Shown here one piece after another: positions 38,790-49,708 of a stretch of DNA of 64,000 nt. The translations under genes were made by a program, and so were the position numbers. Source of the DNA: Ascaris suum. Lineage: Eukaryota; Nematoda; Chromadorea; Rhabditida; Ascarididae. Position 1 is the first letter of the stretch. The number at the start of each line of letters is the position of its first letter. The notes under the pieces were generated by a model. The model saw only the letters and a program-made list of their open reading frames with translations. It ran no database searches and was not told the DNA's origin. Where the stretch lies: NCBI GenBank assembly GCA_013433145.1, contig CM024187.1, positions 11,562,326 through 11,626,325 of the forward strand, written 5' to 3'.

Positions 38790-41290
38790 ACTAAGTCAGT
38801 CAGAGAGGGGCAAGGTAACCTAAGAAGGCTTTCTGCAATTCGTTCGAAAAAATAGTTTTCTTTGAAAGAATAGATACTTTTTTAATGCATATTAAATGCT
38901 TTACTGAGATGTGATCAAACTCGTGTTTTGTGTTCATATAAAGCAGTTATTAATATGTTGCCATAATTGGTGACAAATGCTCATTTGGGCGTTGATGAGC
39001 CAGAAAAATGCGTAAGTGTTGAAGTTTTTATGCACTAGGGAATAAAGAAATCTGCAAAACGGCAAAAAGGAAGGGATAAAGTAAAGAAATTATGATATGC
39101 AACCCCTTCCTTAATGAACGCTCCGAACTTACATACAACACAAAATAGTAGAGATTATTCAGTGAAGTAAACAACAGCAGATTTCAGTAAAAACTGCACA
39201 TTTGCAAACATATGATTGAAACGTCATATAAAAACGTGTTACCCGTCAACGAATATTTGAGGTATGAGGTTCCATATGGGGTCAGTTCTAAACTGAAAGC
39301 GATGAATTACGACCTTCAATCTATAATTTTTGCGGTATGTCCGAGAAAGATATATACTGCGGTTTTGCTGCATATATCTTTCTCGAGGCGAAGCGAGTGT
39401 GATCATTGCCTCTAAATGAAATATTTCCAACGACACGATATCCACATGGAGAGCGGGGGTCGAACGTGATAGTTTTCGAGAATATGGACACAGGGCACAA
39501 TAGAAGTACCCTATATTTTTTCGAAAGCAGCAAGCTCATTACACAGTATTCCAGTTCATTAAAAGTCTATCGTGGACGCCGGCGCTCTTTTATTAACGGC
39601 CGACCACCGGCTGGGTTTCATCTCTACATGTCAGCGCCTTAAAAAATTCGAACCAAACTAACTGAAGGCACTCGCAAGCTTTTTTTTAAAGCATATAACA
39701 GCTCCCTAGTGATTTCTTTTTTGTTGCAACACCTAGCATAAGCCTCATACAAAGTAAAGGAAATTGCAAAAGAAAGCAATCTAAAGCAGACGAAACGAAA
39801 TAAGGCGCAAGCAAAGGAAAACCATCAAAGATAAAGATGGACGACGGCGAAGCTGTACTGGTTAAGACTTGTTCTAGTCCCACCATTTTGAGTGTTTCCC
39901 GTCTCAGTTTACGTAAAACCGTCCCATCCGATGCCCAAATGAATGCGTTTTCCTAGCAAAGGAAACTACTGAACTTTTTCGAATTGTCCGCGAACTGAAA
40001 TATTTCATTCATATGAGTAGTGCAATGAAATGGAATAATTCATATCAAGACTAAGATGAAAAGTCGTATGAAAATTCGGATGAAATTCTCAAAAATTTGA
40101 GAAGCGTTTCACTGTCATCCGTACTATCAGCGTTACATAGAGTTACGCTACCCTCGAGTACGTATATATGGGCATTCATTCATCGCAGAAGTGCTCATCC
40201 ACAGATTTCCGTTGTGCTATTCGTCACTGCATATCGAAACTTTCCACGTTAAACATTTGTAAGCATACACATAATTATCACAGTAGTTAAACGTTATAAT
40301 GCACAGCAGTGTACTTGTTTATATCATTCATCAAGGTTGAAGGCAATTACCGACTCACATGAGTCTCAGGTAGTGGTCCTTATAATTTATTGAAATGAAT
40401 GCGTGGACCGATGGAAATGCAGCTAGCCACAAAAGCAGGATGAAATGCAACAAAATGCTAGAATTATTCAACAGTTGCTTGTTGCTTGAAGTAAGGAATT
40501 CATTTCACCGCACAATTACTACTTATGCTCGAAACTAAATACAGTTCATGGAATTCTCAAGCGTGAAGTCAGCATCAGCTGAAATATTGCTCAGTACTAC
40601 ATTCAGACAATTTAAGGCTCATTGCAAAACTTCGACTTATTCCAGCAAAAACCAAGGAAAAGTGGAGGAAGGAGATTCTTGTCCTTTATAGCCTCACGCA
40701 GCATTGGCATCTCTGCTCTCGAGTTCTTGCTCATTCGCGGTAATAGATTTGTTGAATCAGAAAGCGATGCATCAGATTTATTTAGTGATTATGTGCTACG
40801 GGCAAGTGAGAACGAAGTTCATCATATAAGCGAACAATAGTTGCTCGTAAAGCACGATACGAGTGATAATATACCTGAGTCCTCAGTTCAAATTCTCAGC
40901 AGGCTTAGTCAAATCCCTCAAAAAGGAAAATATCTACTATAAAAGCACGAGAATATAAAATGACCAGCTCGTCATCGTCTCGAAGGAAAACTGCTGTGAA
41001 CCATCTGAAGAATCAGAGAGATCGATTGCACTACGTCCGCCTGCCACAATGTGGACGATCCTATCATCAGTGTCAATCATCAGCTTTTTGAGGAACTGTT
41101 GCTCCGTCTCACGAAAAAACACACAGAATCAGACAACCGCAAACTGGAATGAATGCCCGCTCTCAGATGTTTCAAGACCCAATATTCCTGTAGTGGTTAA
41201 GAGGTCGAAAATGATGAAAGCAATTCTCTGCTTTCCTTTAATTCATTTCATTCCCTCCTCGGCGTAATCACCCAAGTTTCAGGTGCCGAT
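38790..41290. other. No supported gene
   Basis: Intergenic sequence with short frames only. The frame 40622-40840 (plus) might be a decayed first ORF of the LINE copy that follows, but I see no motif in it. Confidence 0.4.
39342..39385. repeat. Perfect 14-bp inverted repeat, hairpin-forming
   Basis: CGAGAAAGATATAT (39342-39355) and ATATATCTTTCTCG (39372-39385) are exact reverse complements with a 16-nt loop; partial pairing continues inwards (CTGC/GC). It is outside any gene and could be a terminal structure of a small element or a stem-loop transcript. Confidence 0.7.
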
Positions 41291-43080
41291 TGCGACGATG
41301 AATTCATGAGGAGCTCACTGCGGAATTTCGGCGACAGCTTAAACAAATTGTCCGAGCGTTGGTGCAAGAAGTTGTAGATAGCATGAAATCAAAAGTTGTT
41401 GCAGTGGAATCCAACTAAGGCAGCCATTATTTGAAAGCAGTTCAAGATGTCGAGGACAAACACTTCTGCGACGGTCTGTGGCATTACTCGGGGCCAAATC
41501 ACCACTAAAAAGAAAGTCTCATCCACCAGTCATATAGACACGGATAATGCAGGATTGTCATGCTTTTTTTCTCACGTGTCGCTCTGTTTAAAGAAACTTC
41601 TGGTGTTAGAATCACCCCAGGACTTTGATTTTTCATATATTGTTGGCGTTTGTGAAACATGCTTCTTAGAGAAAGCATCCATTTCGTTTTTATCACTGGA
41701 GTTCTATAGCGTATTTAGTCCAGATAGGTGTTACTATATGAAAGGGGGTAGAACTATCGCTATCTTGACAAAGATCTGTGAATTGGTGTGCTGATCTTTC
41801 CTGCACAAATGCTTATCATTTTCCTTTCCTAATATCATATTGTTGACTAGATTGTATTGTTCGGGATTTTTGGATTGCTTAAGCGACTGGCGCTCTGTTG
41901 TGTCTGCTTTAATAATTACTGCCGACTTCACTATTCCACTTTCGCGAACGAAGAGTCACAATGCGAATATGTTCAACGATAGAGATGCAGCTCTAATAAA
42001 CAATCACGGCTTAATACCAAGCATTGGAATAAGCGATCACAATGGTGTTGGTTGCAGAATCGTTGCGTGTTTTAAGCCAATTGTTGCATTCCGTTCCTCT
42101 TCACATGATGATTGCGATTGGGCCTGGATCGACGACTCTCTACTGAGATACGACTGGCATTTTGAGTTCAGTTGTGTCGTAGTGCAGAAGAAATCTTTGC
42201 TCTATTTTTGGATTTTGTGAACCTAATTTTTGTCAAGACTGCACCCTTACGAATGAATAAAATGCCTCATGCTCGAATGCCTTGCTGTCTTCAGTGTATA
42301 GCTTCGAAGTGATATCGTCCAAAGGAAAATATGCAACAAGCAAACAAAACGGCAACATTGCGAAAATGCGCCGATGATTACCGCAACGCATGAAACATTT
42401 GGGCGAAAAATTGTGAAAAAAGCCTGATTTTTTTCCGGTAGCCATAACGCGTTCTATAGATACATGAATAATAAAACTAAGTAGAGTTGCTGCATCGGAA
42501 CTATTAATATTGAAGACGGTCACTCCCCCTCTGAGAATCATGCAAAGTCGGAGTGATTCGCTTTCCATTCTTTGGGCAGGTTTTTGAGAGCATGGAGAAG
42601 GCATCCTCCTCTCTTTTCTCCACCCCCATTCCCCAATATATTCCGTTCATGCAACATTACGTGGACGCCGTCAGGATAGACATAGACTCAGTCACAGAAG
42701 TCATTTCTCCGCTTAATGATGACGCATCATTGACACAACGGGACATGCCGTTTCGATTCATCAAGAGAGCTGCGGCTGGCCTTTACTCTATTATATACCT
42801 GTTGTTGAGCCTCACTTTGATTACAAGTATTGTGTCAAGATATCTATTCATTAAAAGAATGGTCGCATAGCAAATTGATGTATCTGCTGGGAAATGCTTC
42901 GTCTTACATAAAAATTTCTCGGTCGAATGTCCTCTGCGTTTATGTGGTCTCAATTTTCAAACAAAGGATGCGACGAAGGATTTGGGTGTTTAGGAAGTCA
43001 CTGTGTCGAAGTTTCGCGGAGAGCTGCTCAAGTTAGAGATGCATTTTCCGTACCTTGCACTATAGCTGCGTAGTAAATTG
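41290..43080 (+). mobile_element. Decayed CR1/jockey-like LINE, copy A, catalytic RT core deleted
   Basis: A first-ORF-like coiled segment (EFRRQLKQIVRALVQEVVDS) lies at 41,310-41,400. Endonuclease remnants follow: DFDFSYIVGVCETCFLEKAS and GGRTIAILTK (41,620-41,770), then NNHGLIPSIGISDHNGVGC (42,000-42,060), the SDH motif of AP-type endonucleases, and RYDWHFEF. The RT start is seen as MPFRFIKRAAAGLYSIIYLL (42,745-42,810). It then jumps within about 40 nt to a post-catalytic segment (DVSAGKCFVLH, then TKDATKDLGV, 42,880-42,990) and AAQVRDAFSVPCTIAA to 43,075. The palm, including the FADD box, is missing. Many stops and frameshifts. Confidence 0.72.
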
Positions 43081-43084
43081 TCCT

Positions 43085-45120
43085 TTAAATAAGAAGTCTA
43101 TCTCGAGATAAAAGTTCTCTGCCTTTCATTGTGGATATCGAGACATCTTTTTCTATAGCGCTTCACAAAGGCGGCTTTTAGAAAACATTTCGTGGATCGT
43201 TTCAGCTAATTATAGGCAGCGACTTCTAATTTCCAACATAAAGCCTCTGTCGAATAGTGCAACTAAATTCGAATTACATTTTATGTTTCTAGACCGTTGA
43301 AATTTTTTTCAGGGATTCCGTTTGAGAGTATTTTCTTTTTTATAGAGCTTGCATTAGGTTCACTCCTTTTAAATCGAAAGCAAATTAGCGAATCGAACTG
43401 TTGTGCTGAATTCATTTATGCTCTATATTGTTCAACTTGGAATTCCCCATTATTCATGTGATTATGGCCGGCACTTGCCCGCGTTTTAAGCGGCGCTTAG
43501 AGCAGTACGATCTGGCTATGATATCCGCTGCTTGACGGTTGTGATTAATTGTACCTACTTCATCCTAGCATATTCATGTATCCATTTCTCATGATCTCTG
43601 ACACTTTTTTTTCGGAGTTCTAAACGCATGGCTGCGTGTCCTATTAACGGTTACAGATGACTTCCCTCTTTCTTTGCATATCTTATTTTGTCGGACGGCT
43701 GTTCCATGCTTTCTTTATTGCAAAATAAAGATGTCCTTGTTTGTTTGTGTGCATATAATGAAACACATCCCACATTCCATGCTAATCGATCTGGATCCCT
43801 TTATCTCGCCGGTTCATGACACAATGTAAAGAAGGAATAAAGCATTCTTCCAACAGAACAAAAAAACCATACGAAACTATGGGAGCTGTCAAAATGAGAA
43901 CCAGGTCATGAATCGGACCATCAAAGAGCGCAGCGCACATGAACCTAACTAAGAGCTCAACAGAGGTGGGAACCAAAATGTTTATCTAACAGAAACACAA
44001 CTAAGAACTTAAACCTCGGGCACTGCTTACAAAATTTGTTTGAGAGCAGTGTGCATGTGCCTACTACAGTTCTGTTTGTTTCTCTGGCCGACCAGAGCGC
44101 AACCTGGGCATCGTTTCATGCAGCCTGCGATTGTAAATATTTGAGAACTCAAGTCCAGGATGTAGTGGTTAGAGCGATAGCGCTTTGTGAGCGTCAACGA
44201 AGTGATGGGAATGTTTGGTAGATAAATGCTAGTTTATTGCATTGCATTCAACAACACCCAATTTGCAAAGTTCTCCTCGGATTCACATTGGCAGTTCGAA
44301 AGCTGCTGATGTATTGGTTGTAAATTACCTCATTTTCCTGGCGTTCCGAAATTCAGAGATTAATGAAAGGAAAGCCCTCGAACCTAGCCAAATTACTCTC
44401 TTCTATTAAACCGCTGTTTGGTCCGTCCTGCACTTTTTAATCTGCATAGCACAACTTTAATTGATTCGGCACTCATTCAACTTATCCACTCACTCAATTC
44501 GCGACAAACATTGAGCGAGCAAAGAATCCCAACGCCACCTCCATCAAAGCATTTAACGAACAAGCGAATCACTTGCCCCACTCATTCCGTCATACACTCC
44601 AAACCCCCGGACCACCTAAAACCCCCTGCACTACCTAGTGTGTACGCACCAAACCCCAATGCATCACTTCTTAGCACTAACGCATGTTCGGACTGTATTA
44701 AACGACAAGCCGGTTGCGTTCGCTCCAACCAGAGAAACGAAGAAAATGAGGTTATAAGTGGAGCAGGACAATGCTGCCTGTCGAGCACGCATAAAGTAAT
44801 TTTACGTTGCATGCCTCTTAGAGCGTTTCGTCCCCAAGTATTGCTTTTCTATCTGTCTCCGAGAAAGGAAAAGAGACTTCGGCGATGGTTATAACAGTTT
44901 ACCCCCGGTGGTTGACCAGCCTTTAAAAATGTTGCAATGAGGCGCGTGATAAATATGCAGAGAGCAATGAAAAAGTTATACTATATTCTAACAGAGTGAA
45001 ATCTTTTTTCATATAAGAAAGAAAAAGGGGACACGTGATAACGAGTGCATTAAATATAGAACGGATGTGACCGAGAATATTTGTGAATCGTTTTCGAAGA
45101 TGACTATTGTCAATAACAGT
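43085..45120. other. No supported gene between two LINE remnants
   Basis: Contains the frame 44418-44894 (plus, 158 codons), rich in Pro, Ser and Leu, without motif or splice context; I do not call it. A tRNA-A-box-like string at 44,163 lacks a B box. Confidence 0.4.
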
Positions 45121-45199
45121 CGCTCTTGATGACCTTCCTATTGGTGCTGCAGTCGTTGTTGGGGCATAATCTCTCAGTGATACTCCTCATGCCAAGCCT

Positions 45200-46480
45200 T
45201 CTTTCTTTGGTCTTAAAGCGACTCTCTGATGCTGTTGGTATCACTTCTTCTCGGATCATCTCTTTAAACCATCTCGATTCCTGTCCCGTGAAAAATTGCA
45301 ATATCTCCTCTTTGCACACCGCATTCAAATGAAATTCTCAATTATAGACCTATTGCCTCAGTACAATGATTTATTCATCCGGAAACGCTTTGGTTCTTTT
45401 AGAGAAAAGCCGACATTCTGTCAACAGTTGAGCTGTTACAGTGATTGGGTCTTGGCTTTTAATGGCTGAACTCAGACTGATGCCGTATATGTCGATTATG
45501 CCAAGACATTTGATACCGTCGACCGTGAAAGATTTTGTTGTTTTCTTATGGTATTTTGGTGAAGCTTCTAAACGGGATTCGTTGTTGTCTGAGTGGTCGA
45601 AAATCTTCAACTGAAGTGGCGCGAATCCTTTGCCCCATCATATGGTATCGTTACTGGCGTTCCATAAGGCAGCGTATTGGGCCTCAAGTTATTCCTAGTG
45701 AATGTGAATGACATCAAGGATAGTTTGGTTAGTACCTGTAGGTCTTTTGTTGCTGACTGGAAAATTTATAGATCGTGCAGTGATCTCCTTTTAGGTTAGG
45801 GAGAGCTTCAGCATGACTTAGACCCTCCTGCCTAATGGTCCAACGCTTGGCAGTAGGATATCAATGTCAGAAACTCTTGGTTGTTGCATATTAATTTGAA
45901 ACGTGGATAGCCTACATGGTTTTGATCCCTACTGTCAGTTCCTTCCGACATTTGGAGGTGTTCGATGATGAATCTTGGCATTAGAAGACACATCGTGAGT
46001 TTCTGCATTTGCACCGTGCAAGGTGTCAAAGTGCGTTTTAGTGATAACTGAGTACAGCTGCATGGAACGTTGCAAGACCTTCATTGGTTACTCTTGTTCT
46101 GCTCTTGAATATGGTTGTGAAGTTTGGTCGCCATTTTTGAAGTCGGAAACATAAATATTGGGAAATGGGGAAATAGATATCACGGAAATAACTTTTCAAA
46201 AAGAATTTTTTTTATAGGGCCCCATACAGCTCGAATTGTGAAACTCTTCTGCGCATTTCCAGCCTAAAATCTCTCGAATATCATCGCCTTGAGTCACATC
46301 TCGCACTATGTTTTAAAATTGCTAATGATTTCTCTGACACTGCATTTTATTCAATACTCGTTTATTCCGATTTTGGCTTTTAATTGTTTCCGCGAGTCGC
46401 AGCCTCTAATTCTTTCCTTTTCAAGGAAAGCAATTCCTTTTTGATGTCTCGTTGTACTGCCCAGTTCTTCGCGTTCACTA
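45200..46480 (+). mobile_element. Decayed CR1/jockey-like LINE, copy B (RT core and C-terminus)
   Basis: The frame-shifted plus-strand translation shows RT motifs in order: DWVLAFNG and TQTDAVYVDYAKTFDTVDRE (about 45,445-45,530, motif A), YGIVTGVP-stop-GSVLG (45,640-45,685, motif B), VNDIKDSLVSTCRSF followed by VADWKIYRS (45,710-45,780), where the FADD catalytic box is degraded to VADW, a DINVRNSWLLH thumb segment (45,858-45,890), and SLKSLEYHRLESHL (46,262-46,305) from the C-terminal region. It overlaps the thumb of copy A, so it is a separate insertion and not the other half of a split element. Confidence 0.72.
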
Positions 46481-46489
46481 GTCGTCTGA

Positions 46490-48640
46490 AGCATTTCGAT
46501 CTCAGGAAAATCTATGAGTTTGTTTAATTGACACCGGTCTTTGATTATTTTGATGGCGCGCTTTACTTCTTCCTTTTTTTGGTGCCAGGTCCTGAGTGTT
46601 CTTTATTTCGTTTGCGAAATGAATATTCCACAACAACAACCTCAGGCTCTTTGTTCGAAAAGTATTTCTGTGAATGATCCTTGTGTATTTATAAGACTGA
46701 ATCTGGAGTGAGAAAAACATGGAATAAAACCAGCAGCTCATTCAATTTTGAAGGTTTTGACGCACATTGTGTGGCGGATAAAAACGACCGCGCTGTTGTT
46801 CGGGAAATGGGAAATTCTCCGCTGCTGCATTGTGACCCGATTCGCAGCCCTCACTTATGCGTGCATCTGCGAACGGAATACGGTATCAATGGCGTGAGCA
46901 GAGACAAATTTGATGACTTGATTTAGAAACACTTCATCACCGGAACGAGAAAAAGTCCATATTTGAGAGGCTGCTTTCGGGAGTGAGATGTACCCTTGAG
47001 AGTGCTTATGTTTGAGGAGGGTGCCGTCGTTATTACTTGATGCATATCGCATCAACTTTCTGTAAAGTTACTTTCTGCCGTTCCCCTCTCTTCCTTCAAA
47101 CAATTTCATTTTCCACTTTCGTTGCATTCCACCGCCGGACCAATAATTTACGTTTCCAATACACAGTTGGATGAAGTAGTGAGGCGGAGAGGTTTTGCCA
47201 TTGAATTCTACCATATGTGCATTTTTTGGCTTTGTGGCGTTGATTAATGCTTGTAGTACCAACTTACCACAAAAGTGGGATACATAATTTCTTAGGGAAT
47301 TAATCGCTAGGGTTTTGCTTTAGAACATTTGCTTTCGTATACCTCGAGCCCTCCCAACTCCGGTCCACCCCTGCCTCTCTGGTTACGATTTAGGACGCTG
47401 ACACCTGGGGGCTGTTTTGCGTCTATTTCTCCTCCCTCCAGAAAGATCTTTCAAGCTCTTGTGACGTTGTGCATCCGCGTTCCATAAAGAAAATTTTCTT
47501 TCCATTTCTCTGCCATGTTTCCAGCCTGTCGTTCCTTTGAGTTCGAACCCTTGCCTCTCACCTCTCGCCGTTCTTCTTGTCTCCACACTTGTTCTGAGAA
47601 TAACCAAACGGCGAAAATTGGTTTGGTTTAATTTTCAGGGATGTTGATCCTATAATTTCTGAATTCTACGTTTAAGGGCATGTTTCTGTAGACTTTTCCG
47701 AGAGGGACGGAGGAGTCTGGCCGAAGGAAGGAGGCGTGGAATTTCCATGGCGGAAAATTCTATTCAAATCCAATAGTCTTGCAAACCCAGCTGTTCGGTT
47801 TCCAGTGCTTTTCGTTTTTCGTAGTCGTAGTTTTAGGAAGTGTCATTCCCTCAACGTGTTGCTTTTCCAGCATAGAAGCAAGTATGCCCCTCGCCTGCGG
47901 ATTTTGACCTCGAAAGGTTTGTTTTCGTTTAATATTTTCTATTCATCGGACAAATTTTTCAAGGTTTCCGAGCGTTTATATGCTCACTGAACCGGTTGCC
48001 AGCTGAAAAAGTTAAGGAAAAGTACTGGTGAGACGCATATTACAATGTATCTGTACATCGCAAATTTTGCGACTGATTTCGAATTCAGCAAGGCGATATG
48101 CAAAGTAACGTTTAGTCAGCCAGTTGAGACTAGGGCTTCCACTTGAAGGTCGCTTTTAGCGATCGCAGTTTTAGGATAAGGCACGATCGAAAGGGATTTA
48201 TAAACGGTGAAATATAATATGTTGCATATGTATTGACAAGTATGTCGCGCAGTTTCGCTTATCGAGTCATTATCTCGCCATTCTTCAAAAAAGGTTTAAA
48301 AAATGCACTTACGCACCCATATTTCATCCACACTCATCATTCGAACACATCTACAAATTATCCCTTTTCTTCTGCATGGATATAAAATGCGCGCAGATTT
48401 TTGGTACCAATCTCTGTAACTCGCGAGGGTAATGCATCCACTTGAATATTTGTATGAGCAGGTCGTGGTGTTTATTATGCTCATCAGCGTTCACAGTACT
48501 GCTTCAACGATTCCTCATTTAGAACTACAGTAGACACACACACCCACGCCATTAAATGCGTGGCAAATATAAACTTACTAAAGCGCAAAAAAAATGATTT
48601 GGTTTAATTTATGTAAAGCTTTAAGTTTCTCAACGGAAGA
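46490..48640. other. No supported gene; upstream flank of ada-2
   Basis: Short frames only (46681-46926 plus, 47383-47607 minus). The ada-2 promoter should lie at the right end, but I see no clear core element. CTTTAAG near 48,618-48,624, 20 nt before the ATG, is a weak candidate trans-splice site. Confidence 0.4.
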
Positions 48641-48644
48641 CACT

Positions 48645-49708
48645 ATGGAAGAGGAGGTGACGCAACCGATTTATTGTGTTAACTGCGAGGTTGCCGTGGG
48701 ACATAACAACAAGCCGTTTATACGTTGTACAGAATGCACTACGAAGGACAATGAAGTCATCTTGTGTGCCTGGGTGAGCTTCCAATTCGTAGAGGCAAGC
48801 GACATGAAAAAAATTAAGGTTGATCTTCATTTGCCGGTCTACAGTTCAAAATCAAAAGGACTACAATGCGATATGGGCTTGACAGTATCCATAAGATGCT
48901 AAACTGAGGCTGTTGATTGCGACGATGATCAGTCCCATTTTCTTCTTTTTTTGCTTCCCGTTTTGATACGGAGAAGTCTGCTGTCGCCTTGGTCGTGGGT
49001 GGAGGGGTGCCATCTGAATGTCGTGTAACGCCATGATTCATTGGTGATCACACCCTCAGTTTTATGCGTTTTGAAATAGGCGATTTCGAGAGGGGGATGT
49101 TTCAGAATTGTGGCCTTATGTTGGGAATTTCAGATGACCTTGAACAAGAATTTTTATCAATCTGTATGCGGGATAAGATTCATTTCCAGTCGCCTACAGA
49201 CTCGAACTATTTTTTTTTTTAGAAAAAGAGGCGGTTAAAGGACTCTTGGAAGGACATGTCTGGACTCTTGTTTTTGCAGTGCTTTTTAATGGGTGCGGAA
49301 TGTGGTTTGCACAAGCGCGGTCATAACTACCAAGTGGAGGACCCGTCCGGGCCCCCCATATTTCATACAAAAACTGGTGGCGAACGACCATGGGGCTGGA
49401 AGGAAGACATGGACCTGATTGCAGCCGCACACAAATTTCGACTTGGAAACTGGTAAATGATCAGCTTTTTATGCGTGAAAAGCTCAATCAGCACACTTAA
49501 TTTTCGTTTGCTGAATTTTTTTCACCTTTAGGAATTTCTATTCCATGCTCGTGCAAAAATTTCCTGTACTACAAGAATACTATTATTGAAGGGATGAGAT
49601 AGCAAGAAGTATGAAGACGGATAGGACAGCTGAGGAAGCGAAAAACCATTTCGACCGATACTTCGTTCGTGGTGCCCTTGGTCGTCATGCATCGAGCATT
49701 GTCGCAAG
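48645..49708 (+). CDS. ada-2: ada-2 exons 1-3: ZZ zinc finger and SANT domain
   Basis: Zinc ligands are visible as C11/C14 (YCVNC), C28/C31 (RCTEC), C41/C44 (LCAW|CF, split by the first intron) and H54/H58 (HKRGH). The spacing between the second and third pairs is a few residues longer than in human TADA2B. The SANT domain follows: WGWKEDMDLIAAAHKFRLGN, then W|DEIARSM and RTAEEAKNHFDRYFV. The start at 48,645 gives a ZZ finger near the N-terminus, as in relatives; an in-frame ATG at 48,594 would add 17 hydrophobic residues and is less likely. Confidence 0.9.

Noticed and set aside
42233..42604. 123-codon minus-strand frame
   Set aside because: It is a shadow of the decayed LINE (copy A), whose motifs read on the plus strand.
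44151..44230. tRNA-like A-box string (GTAGTGGTTAGAGCG), possible tRNA or SINE
   Set aside because: No B box or foldable cloverleaf downstream.
42880..45120. Idea that the two LINE remnants are one element split by a 2.2-kb nested insertion
   Set aside because: Both parts contain a thumb segment, so they are separate copies.
45110..45328. Minus-strand frame with charged residues next to copy B of the CR1-like LINE
   Set aside because: It lies opposite the remnants of the LINE and has no motif of its own.
47535..47560. GGGTTCGAAC string on the minus strand resembling a tRNA T-loop
   Set aside because: The flanking bases do not form a T-stem and no A box lies at the right distance.
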